Below the pieces are notes generated by a model that did not search any database, was not told the origin of the DNA, and saw only the letters and a list, made by a program, of their open reading frames with translations. A DNA stretch of 64,000 bases from Doryteuthis pealeii. Lineage: Eukaryota; Mollusca; Cephalopoda; Myopsida; Loliginidae. Location: the NCBI GenBank assembly GCA_023376005.1, contig CM042157.1, positions 56,191,287 through 56,255,286 of the forward strand. The letters run 5' to 3'. Position 1 is the first letter of the stretch, and each line of letters opens with the position of its first letter. The position numbers were made by a program, and so were the translations under genes. Positions 9,697 through 20,162 of the stretch are shown here, one piece after another.

Positions 9697-10675
9697 TTAT
9701 ATAATTACCCGGCCTTCGAGTCCTGTGTCCAGTGGCCTCGGCCATTGGACCAGTAAGATATTTGATATTCGTGTGATCCCAGGGGTCATCCTCCCAGGCA
9801 GCACCTACCCGCTCTTCTAAAAGGGGCATGGCTGGATTTATTGCCCAGTGTAACGGTCGATGAATTGACCTGTTAGCTATACCTTATTTTTATATAGTTA
9901 TTTTTTATTTATCAATTTAATTATCACGACAATATCTAGTCTTAGAGTAATTTAGTTGTTTTTTTTATAAATTCCATTTTATCAGTTGGTGCTGACCCCT
10001 AATTTACTGCGGTCTATAGAACCCTAAGCAGAAATGGGTAAGGGGAGCTTATATATCAACCCTAATTAGCTTACTACTGCTGGTTTAGAGAGACAGCGGT
10101 GAGAATTTGTGTCTATTCCTTTTTTTTCCATTTCCTTGTAATTATTTGTTCTTAACTTTTATTGAATGACGTTTATTTCTTTTTTGTACGTTTTTGCGGT
10201 GGTTTTTTAAATAACTTGATAACATTAGTCGAGGCGTTAGCGTTGCTTGTACGAAAACCAGCGACAGTTAAAAGGGGCATTAGCCTCTATGTGAACTCAG
10301 ATAAAACGGTTTACACCGTTGGTTTAGAGAAGCGACATGGTAAGAATTTGTGTTCGTTTTTATCTTATTTTCCTTTTCTTTTGAAATGTTTTTGTTGTCT
10401 TTTATTTGAATGATGTTTATTTCTTCTTTGCACATTTTTTACGGTGGTTATTAAAATGAACTAGATAAAATCAGTCGAGGCAGCCAATGTTTTCTTAATA
10501 CCAAATCAGCGGCAGTTACACCCAGTGCCTGAGGCGCCTTATTGGAGGTATGCCTCGGGGATTCACACAATTTTTAAACGCTAGCTAAGTATGGGCGTCG
10601 GTTTGTGCGTGGTTCCCCGCTATATGATATATCCCCGCGATCCTTTTGTTCGACTGACATGGTGGGATGTCAGTA
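9697..10675 (+). repeat. Tandem repeat unit 1, split by an LTR-like insertion
   Basis: 9697-9848 plus 10521-10675 together match 10676-10930: CCGGCCTT.G.GTCCTGTG, CATTGGACCAGTAAG, TTTATTGCCCAGTGC and GACATGGTGGGATGTC. This is a ~300-bp direct tandem duplication whose first unit was later interrupted at 9849. Confidence 0.75.
9849..10520 (+). mobile_element. LTR-like element, copy 2, with flanking CCCAG duplications
   Basis: Starts TGTAACGGTCGATG and ends GCGGCAGTTACA. It is flanked on both sides by CCCAG (9844-9848, 10521-10525). The neighbouring repeat unit at 10790-10800 shows the uninterrupted site (TTATTGCCCAGTGC). Internally it is a full unit (9849-10272), a ~35-bp LINE pol snippet (10273-10308) and a 5'-truncated second unit (10310-10520), not one LTR. 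Confidence 0.75.
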
Positions 10676-10930
10676 ATTACTTATCCGGCCTTTGGGCTCT
10701 GTGATCAGTGGCTTCAAACATTGGACCAGTAAGGAATATGATATCAACGTGAATCCGGGAGGGGGGCATCCCTCAACAGATCTGGGTTTATTGCCCAGTG
10801 CTTGAGCCTCCTCAAATTAGGAATGCCGGCGGGATATACGCAATTTTTACACTGGCCCACAGTATAAGCTTCGGTTTATACGGAGCTCATGTTCATCTGA
10901 CATGGTGGGATGTCGGAAAATAATTATACC
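10676..10930 (+). repeat. Tandem repeat unit 2 (uninterrupted)
   Basis: A direct copy of the 9697-10675 host unit without the insertion. It serves as its empty-site control. Confidence 0.7.
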
Positions 10931-11060
10931 ATGGTGTATATATAATGAACTAACCATCAGTTTTTGTACTTTTCTTGTACAGTAGTGGGAGAGGCGCTGT
11001 AAGCAGTCTAAAGTAGGCAAAGAGTTAAAACTATTGTACGTAGAGTCCAAATAATTAGTC

Positions 11061-11454
11061 CAGTGGTGCCTTGGCTTACGAGTTTAATTCGTTCCGCTCG
11101 TAACTAAATTTCCTTGTATATCAAATCAAGTTTACCCATTGAAATAAAATTAAATGGCATTAATTTGTTCCAGTCCACCCCCCTCCCCAAAAAAAACCAC
11201 TGATTTTTTGTTACAAAAACAAAATAGAATCTAATGAATTATGTGCTGTAATATATTTTGATGTTTATTTTTTTATAAACATTTTTTCTTTGGCGTAATA
11301 ACTTCCGTAACTTAAATGTTTTTAGTGAACTTACTAGCATAATTATATTTGATGGTCGCTCGTACCTCACAACAGAAAGCAAAAATCAACCAAGTGACAA
11401 CTCATAACTCAGAAAACTCGTAAGCTGGGACACTCGTAAGTCTAGGTACCACTG
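11061..11454. mobile_element. MITE with CAGTGGTRCC terminal inverted repeats
   Basis: A 394-bp element. Left end CAGTGGTGCCTTGGCTTACG; right end, reversed, CAGTGGTACCTAGACTTACG. TTACGAG recurs just inside both ends. No transposase ORF. A target duplication is not clear, so the superfamily is left open. Confidence 0.75.
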
Positions 11455-11799
11455 TATTTAATAAATATTTTCTTATTCTTAGTATTTGGTTAGTGATGTA
11501 ATGAATATGCATACATCTGGGTCCCTCACAGTAATATGATTGGCTGGTGTCAGCCATAAATACAGAGCAATGTAGTGGTACAAGGCCTACGACTACGACG
11601 TCGCACCAGTACTATTACTTACCACTCTGTTACCGTGGCCCCACAACTCTGTTACTTCTACTAAATATATCCCTTCCCGGACATAGAAATTAGTAATTCT
11701 TAGTATTCAATTAGAAATTTTCATATTCTTAGTTCATTTACTCTGGTGATTATTTCTTAATTGATACATGAAACTTAAAGGAGACCAATATCAAAAGAG

Positions 11800-11801
<2 letters not shown>
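11455..11801. other. No gene recognised
   Basis: AT-rich flanks around a short GC-richer stretch (11515-11680) without a recognisable domain or family. Confidence 0.5.

Positions 11802-11889
<88 letters not shown>
11802..11889. repeat. (TA)n(GA)n microsatellite
   Basis: About 23 TA units run directly into about 20 GA units. The same composition occurs at 14388-14484. Confidence 0.95.
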
Positions 11890-11891
<2 letters not shown>

Positions 11892-12101
11892 CAATTATCC
11901 ATAGACAGGTAAATTGGGGTGGTTCTATTTGAGATAATCTATATCCTCTGTATTTCCACAATACATACCCATACATATGCACACCTATAGATTTATACAA
12001 GGATTATTTCTTTATTGGCTCGGGACTTGATATTATCATTTGTGAACTAACTTGAACTAAACCCTTTTTACGAGTTTTATTTTCTATAAGTAGTAAAGAC
12101 T

Positions 12102-12285
12102 GTGGTGTGGCTTATGGTCAGTATCAGCCAAACAGCGAAGGAGTCTATCCTCTTTTCACTAGCACTAGACTTTGCTGATTTGGAGCGCCACACCTGCTGT
12201 CAGCTCTCAGATACTTTACCATACAAGCTGTGCTGCTCAAGTGCTGAGTTGGCGAGAACCAGTATCGAACTCCAAACTTTGGCGA
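12102..12285 (-). mobile_element. SINE-A, minus copy
   Basis: The reverse of the SINE-A body: GTCAGTATCAGCCAAACAGC, GGAGTCTATCCTCTTTTCAC, GAGTTGGCGAGAACCAGTAT. It lies head-to-head with the next copy. Confidence 0.8.
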
Positions 12286-12318
12286 ATGCTGTGTATTAGT
12301 GTTTAATATGTCACATAG

Positions 12319-12575
12319 AGCCGGTTTAGCTCAGTTGTTAGAGCGTCTGCCTGGGAACCACGAAGTTCCTGGTTCAATACCGGCCCTCGCCAACTCAGCG
12401 TATGAGTAGCACAGGGATCTGTGCGGTAAAGTAAGGAGCTGATGGTAGATATGGCGCTCCACCTCAGACGCAATAACAATCTCCTTGATCTAGCGCTAGT
12501 GAAAAGGGGATTGACTCCCTCGCTGTCTGGCTGATACCGACATTAGGCCCCCCGACGACTTTACTTTTACTTATC
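12319..12575 (+). mobile_element. SINE-A, full length reference copy
   Basis: The tRNA-like head GGTTTAGCTCAGTTGTTAGA ... GGTTCAATACCGG has good A and B boxes. The body is CCAACTCAGCGTATGAGTAG, GGAGCTGATGGTAGATATGG, GCGCTCCACCTCAGACGC, AAAGGGGATTGACTCCCTC, and the end is ATACCGACATTAGGCC...GACGACTTTACTT. The head folds like a tRNA, but family membership makes it a SINE. Confidence 0.9.
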
Positions 12576-13504
12576 ATATCCTTACACTTGCTAAGTTGGT
12601 TCTATCGAACCGCATTAAACAGACATTAAATTTAAAGTGAACAGGTCTTGAAATAGGAAGCAATTAAAAGTGACAATTTTCCAAGAGAATGGTGACTGAA
12701 ATTGTCGGTGTCCGAAAATTCTACAGTTCCTTTGGCTTTTTCTTCTTCTTTTAATAGGAACACTTTTTTAAAATTCGAATCTTCTAATGGAAATAAACAA
12801 GGATGATGTCTTTCGGAATCAGAAAAAAAGGGTGGGGGGAGGAACGGGTCGATTAAGAGTCAAATAGATGCAGTGGGACTTTACTTCTGGTTGGTTTGAA
12901 GTCAAGTCTTGAAAAAAGTCAATCACGTTTCTAAAATAAGTTGTTTTTCGCAAAAGCTTAAAGATAATAAATAGAAATAAAAGGCGGAAGCTTTCCTCAC
13001 TTTTCACAAAAAATAGGCGGAAATTGTTCGCGCCTTTTTTATGCCATTTTGAAACAAGAATGCTTTTAGATTAATACTCATACGCTCAACAAAGTTCATT
13101 GCGGGTCGCATTTCTAACTCTGGTGCAAGATCTTTGTGAAGTATCAGACGAACTCCATCGTATACCTTTGTCATGCTAAAGAGGAATTACTTTAATGATT
13201 TTTCTGTATCTATGTGTGAATGTGTACGTATTGCATTGACTTGGTGACTTTGTAATTTGACGTTTCTGTGGTTTCAACTATTGATGGGAAAGATGTTATA
13301 CAAAGAATCGGAAGATTGTTTGAAAGAAAACGAAATATCTATGAAAAAGGATTTGTAGATACGAGTTGCTGTGGCTTCCGACAGCTCATGGTTAATTTGA
13401 TGGGGGGGGCACGACTCATACTCAGTAAAAAGTTATTCGTCCGACTAGTGGGTTGGGTTGGGTTGATTGCCCGTGTGGATTATTTAACACCAAATCTTGT
13501 TTAA
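12576..13504. other. No gene recognised
   Basis: Small ORFs occur on both strands. The one at 13268-13504 opens with GTG, not ATG, and has no domain I recognise. Confidence 0.5.
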
Positions 13505-13554
13505 TATATAATTTGTTTAACTTCATCTGTATCAATATATTAGTAGTAATAATT

Positions 13555-13915
13555 ATGTTAGACGTTTTTTTATTAGTATTGTGTTAGTATAACATTCAAT
13601 TCTAAGACTAACAACAACAAGAAAGGAATTAATATATCCTTTAATTCAAACAATTTATTTGCTAGGCATAAAACACAAACAACAATATAAAGTCCTTCCT
13701 GTATATAAAGTTGAGTTTAAGGGACTTACCGGCGCGTTGGAGAAGAGTTATTAGGGTGGTTTCCTGGAGCCCCTGAATTCGTTGCCTCGTGGCACCGCGG
13801 GTGTATTCTGTCTGACTACTTTTTGGATATTGCGCCAAAAATCTGGGCTATCACGTGATTGGTAAATCCAATCACAGAGCCTCTCCCTCATTCACTCTAT
13901 ATTCAGGAATAACCA
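13555..13915 (-). mobile_element. Repeat G, minus copy
   Basis: The inverted partner of 8963-9302 (see that entry). It is GC-richer in 13730-13860. Confidence 0.6.
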
Positions 13916-13924
13916 TTTTACTGA

Positions 13925-14378
13925 CCCAACATTAGTTTCATGTGTATCAATAAATTGATAGAAATAATTTTCAAACAGATCCATTTGATCACTCCATGTC
14001 AGTGTGAACCTGGGAGCAATGACAATGAAGGGGTACTCCGTACTCCCCAGAATAGGAGCCTCACCACTAAATGTAGTTTAGCGTCATACCCAGGACATTA
14101 AATTGGTAGAAATAATGTTTATGGTAGATTTTTTAACTTCTTGTGTATCAACAAATTGGTAGACATAATTGATTAACTTCATGTGTATTAATAAATTTGA
14201 AAAAATAACTTTGTGTATTGATAAACTGGTGGTGGACCCTCAGCCACCGTCTCCTAGCACCTATATGATAAAAAAGGGATGGGTGTTTGCCATAAGAGCA
14301 ATTTGAAGAATACAGTCGGGTGCTAGGGCTTGACATGACCAGCCTATTGATTGGATCAGGTCTCTCCGACCGATCATC
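13925..14378 (+). mobile_element. Rep-F copy interrupted by a minisatellite
   Basis: 13982-14105 is the Rep-F 5' half (AACCTGGGAGCAATGAC, GTTTAGCGTCATACCCAGG). 14225-14378 is the 3' half (ACCCTCAGCCACCGTCTCC, GGGCTTGACATGACCAGCC). Between them are tandem units of TTAACTTCATGTGTATCAAT then AAATTGGTAGAAATAAT; the same unit precedes the element at 13510-13555 and 13925-13970. Confidence 0.7.
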
Positions 14379-14386
14379 TAACCCAA

Positions 14387-15017
<631 letters not shown>

Positions 15018-15215
15018 GGGGCGTATTGGCTAATGAGCTGAACTGCGAAATCATAGTAAGTGAGTTCGAGCTCTAGTTGTGCTATTACGTTCTCTTTTGG
15101 GCTAATAATTTCATTCTCCCCGCTAAAGAGTAAATAGCACCACTACTGTTTTTCTATGGGTATGGCTTTGGCATTACATAACCCAGAAAGGTTGATATGC
15201 CATTAAACCAAACCT
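15018..15215 (+). mobile_element. tRNA-headed SINE with Tail-T, reference copy
   Basis: Head: A box TTGGCTAATGAGCTG and B box GAGTTCGAGCTCTAG. Body TTTCATTCTCCCCGCTAAAG. Tail-T: GGCATTACATAACCCAGAAA, GGTTGATATGCCATTAAACC. It proves that Tail-T is shared with the 5S-headed family. Confidence 0.75.
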
Positions 15216-16504
15216 AACAGTTGTAGCACAAATACTACCCGCTCAGTTTCTAAGCGATAACCATGTTATTTATTATATTTGTTAATTATTTCTATTTCTC
15301 GAGCCCACCCCCATTCAATTAATGGACTTTTCCAAAGTCAACGTCATAAAATTAGTATCTGTAAGTGAAGCTTTGGAATCGAGTTTTTATTTTACCTTTT
15401 TAAACCAGAACAATAATATCAAGGGTAACATTTACACTAATTGAAGTTTGAAAGGTAAGTAGTCTTTTTTTCCCCTTTACTGATGTCTTTATTCTTTTTC
15501 TAAGATTCACAAACGATGGAATTTTCTTTTTAATTTCATTTTGAATGTGTTATAACTTTAATCCTTTTTGATGCTGTTAGCCGAATATGTTGAGCTCAGT
15601 GGGATTACGTCATAATTAATCTTAAGGTGTGGGGGCTTAATAAGAGGTACTATACACCAATTCCCTTTTAATGAAATGATGGGAAAGCTTTAAACAAAGA
15701 TGTCTGCATATTGGAGCCATGTTTGAATGGGATTGGATATCAGACTGATTGCTATTCTACTATAGACTGTAACCAATGATATCCCATCAGATAATAAACG
15801 TGAAAGGTTTAACACAGCAACCATTCACAACGTTTCTGTTGATGGAATAGCTTTAAATAAAAATGTCTGAATATTTTAATGTATTCTGTGCTTTATTATT
15901 ATTACTAGCAAAATAAAAAGACACCTCCGGGCGATGTAAAAATCATTTTTTGAAAGATATTGCCTGAGGGGATGGGAGCTGAAAATTCAATGTCATAGAG
16001 GGTGTACGATAAGTATGTAAAATCGTCAAATTTATTAAAGGAGTAAAAAAAAAAAAAAAGAAAGAAAGACAATTTGAAATGGAAACAGTTCCGATGAACT
16101 TTAAATATTATACTAGAAGAAAACAATCTATATATAAATATATAACGCCGGGCATCTATTTATGGAAACAATGAGGATTTAGACATGCTCACATTTTGAG
16201 TATATTTATTCTATGTTATGACGTTGTATTATGTGTTGGGTAATGTGACGTAATTTTTGTTACAGACAAAAAGAGTGCGAATCTCCATTATTAATAGATT
16301 GTGATATTTGTTGCCAAGAGGTTAAACATTCAAAATGTTCTTATCTAAGTAATTTGCTAAGTTTTCTGATTTCAAAAAAAGAAAAGGTCTGCATAGAAAA
16401 ACAACAATATTAATAGAATGATCGAATAGCTTTAAACAAAGATAACTGCATTTTTGAACGAAATCTGAATGTATTTTCTGATCGACTTAATTTTTTAGTT
16501 CAGG
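15216..16504. other. No gene; low-copy local repeats
   Basis: AATAGCTTTAAACAAAGAT and close variants occur at about 15685, 15848 and 16427, followed each time by TGCATATTTGAA-like sequence, so a degenerate local repeat is present. 16258-16305 (TTACAGACAAAAAGAG...GAATCTCCATTATTAAT) matches 49720-49765, and part of it matches 55690-55730 reversed. Class unknown. Confidence 0.45.
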
Positions 16505-16630
16505 TTCTAAGTAGGTAATTACCCAACCCAGTCGCAGGTATGGGGTATCTAGCGAGGATCGAACACGTTACTCAGTAGTAATAGATCTGAGAGACTAGCT
16601 CGATAAACATTACACTACGATGGGACATCC
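16505..16630 (-). mobile_element. SINE-C, minus copy
   Basis: On the minus strand: GATGTCCCATCGTAGTGTAA (A-box region), AGCTAGTCTCTCAGATC, GTTCGATCCTCGCTAG (B box), with the typical ACCCAACCC end at 16520. Matches 62319-62465. Confidence 0.65.
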
Positions 16631-16951
16631 AGTTCGGATTCAAAGTATCTGAAGACCAAGAAGTTAGTCATAGGCGTGCATGGGTTCAGCAGATTCTGCA
16701 ATTGTACGAACTCTTGGGGGGTGGGCAATATACCCGAGAGAAAAAAAGACAATCTAAAAAAAATTAGGTAAGTAACGAGAGTGTAAATTTTAAATCTTTT
16801 GATATTTGCATTTTTTCTTTCTTACAATTTCCGATTCATTAACTTTTGTCTACTTTAAACCGCTAACAGCAGCTATCCTATCACGCATACCACATTCAAG
16901 CAAAGTACGAAACTGATGGTTAGTTCATTATAACTGAACAGAAAGACTCTG

Positions 16952-16984
<33 letters not shown>

Positions 16985-16985
16985 G
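16952..16985. repeat. (AAT)n microsatellite
   Basis: About 11 trinucleotide units. Confidence 0.95.
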
Positions 16986-17102
16986 GACTTTATTTGAATA
17001 GAATGAGTTTTGGGGTGACTAGATTGTGAACTTTAAAATATCCCATCATACAGATAAAAAAATATCAAGAAAATTTGGTACGCAAAGAGTTAAAACAATA
17101 GA

Positions 17103-17175
17103 AAGGGCGAGGGCCAGTATCGAACCCGGAACCTTGTGGTTATTAGGAGGATGCTCTACCATCTGAGCTGATTCA
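17103..17175 (-). mobile_element. SINE-A head fragment
   Basis: Minus strand: AGCTCAGATGGTAGAGCATC ... GGTTCGATACTGGCCCTCG. Head only. A lone tRNA-like fragment could be mistaken for a tRNA gene; the last bases CCCTCGCC match the SINE-A junction. Confidence 0.65.
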
Positions 17176-17728
17176 TTTAAGCTTAACTTAGTTTAGTACA
17201 ATTCCAGAAGTATAGTCCCCTCGGTGGGAATCTAACTTTCTAATAATTGTCTGCTAACCTATGTCTTCGTTACATGACAGTAAACTGTATTCGTTTGTAA
17301 GGCTCCAGATGTTTTTTTGTTTTTTTTGTGGGGAGGGGGGCAACTGAGAACTTTAACGCACTCCAATATTGATACTTTGCTTCGTATAAATCTCTTTGCT
17401 TTGTATATTTGTTGCAACTTGTCTCTATAATTATTTTGCCTACTAACTGTTTTATTGGCCTTGTGTTACATCCTGCTTGTGCGGAAAGATCGAGTAAATA
17501 CTCTTATAACTTAAAGAAAAATGTCTTGGCCTATAAAGTAATATTTGTAATGTTTCTATATTTCTGAATTGTAAATCATTTGGACTACTCACACGTTTTG
17601 CTTTGTTTGTCTGGTTTTACGGCATATCAACCTCGGTGGGATATTTAATGTCGGCAAAGTTTTGAAGGATTTGTAGCGATAGTTTGGAAGAAAAAATGTT
17701 AAACTCAATTTTTTTGTAAACACGTTTT
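17174..17728. other. No gene; SINE scraps
   Basis: 17458-17500 is a SINE-B 3' end (CTTGTGTTACATCCTGCTTG). 17608-17660 is a minus-strand Tail-T (TTTTACGGCATATCAACCTC then GGGATATTTAATG). Confidence 0.5.
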
Positions 17729-18175
17729 CTATTTAACCGATAGATGGGACCCTAATAGGTACTACCACTCCGGGTCAGAGTTGACCCGGGAGCAATGGTG
17801 ATGAAGAGGTGCTCCACATTCCACTGACCTCTGGAACCTCACCATCAGATAGTTTAACGTCACGGGACATAAAAACCCTCAGCCACCGCCTTCTAGTACC
17901 CATATGATAAAAAGGGTTGGGGCTTGCAATAGGGTCAGGACAATCCTATAGGTACTACGGCTTGACAAGGCGATTGATCGGAGGGGGGGCCGTTTAGTCT
18001 AAGTAAGGGCCAAAGTATGTTGTTACATATCGTGGACTGCTCATCCACCAGAATTCCGTCCTTAAGCATCACAGGTAGCCACCCACGGCCAACAGGTGGT
18101 CTCATTGGGGGGGGGGTCTTACCCCTCTGCAGAGGTGCTGTCGCTATGTTCTAAAGCCCTAGCCGACCGGGCTCA
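17729..18175 (+). mobile_element. Rep-F, full-length reference copy
   Basis: A 447-bp element, GC-rich against its flanks. Landmarks in order: CTATTTAACCGATAGATGGG, GGTACTACCACTCCGGGTCA, GAACCTCACCATCAGATAG, CCTCAGCCACCGCCTTCTAG, GGGCTTGACAAGGCGATTGA, CCACCCACGGCCAACAGGTG, CCTCTGCAGAGGTGC, CCTAGCCGACCGGGCTC. No ORF of note, no tRNA boxes and no clear terminal inverted repeats; non-autonomous, class unknown. Confidence 0.75.
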
Positions 18176-18964
18176 TAAGTTTTGAAATATGTTGGTAACG
18201 GCAACTCCAAACCACACTGAATTGAGATACCGCGCTCGCCTGATACCAGAGCGCAATTTCTTTAACGGTCTGGTTATTGTAGTGTGACCAACCACACCGG
18301 GTAGTGTGACCTTTACCTGTTGTTTTGGTCGCTTCCGCAGCGTTATAGCCCAGTTCGAACTCGTAAATCATGTTTCAGAATTAACTACACTTCACGTTCA
18401 CCTGTGCGGCTTTCAAATCACTCACTCACGTGAAGCAATTCACAACGGGTCAGCGCATCAACTAACGCATAATACTACCAACCACAGCTACTCGATGGAT
18501 GCGCCATATTTGTCACATCCTACGCGCGGCGAACGAGTTGGGTAAATACTTCCTACCAACCACAACGTGTACCTGCCATGTTTGAACTACCTCGATTATG
18601 TGATCTACGTACCGCAAACTAACGACATACTTGAACTTTTCGGCTGTTTCACTTTCGTTTTGTCTTTTTCGTGCGGTAAAAATGAAACCATTAAGCGACA
18701 GATGGGTTTGAAAAATGTTTTATCATCAGTCAACTATATTAAGAATTTGATTGAAAGTGTTACTTTCTTTGATCTCTCGCGATAAGAATTCGCAAAAATA
18801 TGAATCTAGCAGATCCGCCTAAATGCCATCTTGCTTTTTATTTTGTCTTGTCTCCGAAAACAAAACTGCTGTTTGGTCACTTTACCCCATTATACTTTCG
18901 TCTTATAAAAAAGATTTCATCAATCTCTATAGTCCTACTAGGCCCATAAATTACAGTGATTTTG
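18176..18964. other. CpG-denser unassigned stretch, no gene proven
   Basis: 18200-18640 has many CpGs compared with its flanks (for example ACCGCGCTCGCC, CTACGCGCGGCGAACG). 18510-18550 looks like a SINE 3' end (TGTCACATCCTACGCGCGGC). The two ORFs here of 70-79 codons have no recognisable domain. Confidence 0.4.
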
Positions 18965-19135
18965 TTTATTTTCCCTCCAGTTATGAGTAAATAGTAGGGC
19001 AGACTGGACTATTTAACCTTGGTTAAGCAACCAGACTAGTAGAAGGAAAACTCTGCATTCAAACCTGTTAAACCCCGCTTAAGAAATTGACCTTGTGTCA
19101 CATCGTACTCATGCAGAGGGGTTGGTAAATATATA
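18965..19135 (+). mobile_element. SINE-B, 3' half
   Basis: CCCTCCAGTTATGAGTAAAT, CAACCAGACTAGTAGAAGG, CTTGTGTCACATCGTACTC, GGGGTTGGTAAATATATAT. Confidence 0.8.
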
Positions 19136-19814
19136 TGATGAGGATGTATAGATGTCTATCAACACGAGTTGGTGTCAATTTGAAATATATATATGGGGTA
19201 GAAATAGACCCAGTCTAATGACAAAGCCATGGTGAAGGCAACCCTTATAAATTTAACATCAAAATCAAAACTAGAGAAGAAAGCTCCAACATAAAATCTA
19301 TGCTAACTTGAATATATTCTTTGAAGAGGAAAAGTCTAAGAGAAGCTACCCTGAAAGAAGTTTATCCAACCCCCCAGTTATCTTTCTCTGCTTGTCACTA
19401 GTCTATGTAGAACCAGAGAGTGACATATGTATCGTATAAAAGTATGTCACAATAATCCAACGATGTATAGATGTCTTACTACCTTATCATCTTAAGCATC
19501 TTGTATATTTTTCTCAGGTTGAATTAGTTATTAATTAGGATGTTTCAGTTGTAATTTTGGTGGTAAAGACGACTATCATCTGTCAACAGGTGGCAGTCAC
19601 ACACGCGCGGGGGGGGGGGGTCAGCGTCAGGGGTTGTCTGGACCGAGTTTTTTTTTTTTTGTCAGAGTTTATCTTATCAGTGGCAAGTTCTTCTATCAGC
19701 AAAGTATTCTTCTAGCGGAAAATATTTTCTTCCGTCATTAACTAGGATTGTCGTCTTAGTTCTGGGCTGGATCTCCCTTCTCGTTGTTAAAATAGTCTCG
19801 GAACCCATATTTTA
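19136..19814. other. No gene recognised
   Basis: Contains a G run of about 13 at 19607-19620 after CACACGCGCG, and a T run at 19648-19660. Confidence 0.5.
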
Positions 19815-20162
19815 TAAAGGCTGGGGCTTTAAAATACACCAACTGCATATCTACAGAGGGGTAAAACACTTACTTAGGCTAGACGGGCGGTTGGGAGTGC
19901 TCCATCCTATCAATCGGCTTGTCACTTCAAGCCCTAGCATCTATATGATCGTCCCGACCGTATTGCTTTTGTGGCAAACCCCTACCCTTCTGTGCTAGGC
20001 GGTGTCTGAGGGTATTGGTATCCTGGCTATTAAGTTAAACTGCATCTAGTGGCGAGGTTCTAATTTAGGAGTGTGGAGTACCCCTTCATATCCATTACTC
20101 CCAAGTCCACTCTAACCCTATGTGGTAGTACCTATTAGAGCCCCATCTATGGGTTAAATAGA
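19815..20162 (-). mobile_element. Rep-F, minus copy
   Basis: On the plus strand it reads CTACAGAGGGGTAAAACACT, GTCACTTCAAGCCCTAGCAT, GCATCTAGTGGCGAGGTTC, CCCCATCTATGGGTTAAATA: the reverse of 17729-18175 with a central deletion. Confidence 0.75.

Noticed and set aside
13268..13504. 78-codon frame
   Set aside because: Starts at GTG, no domain, no splice support.
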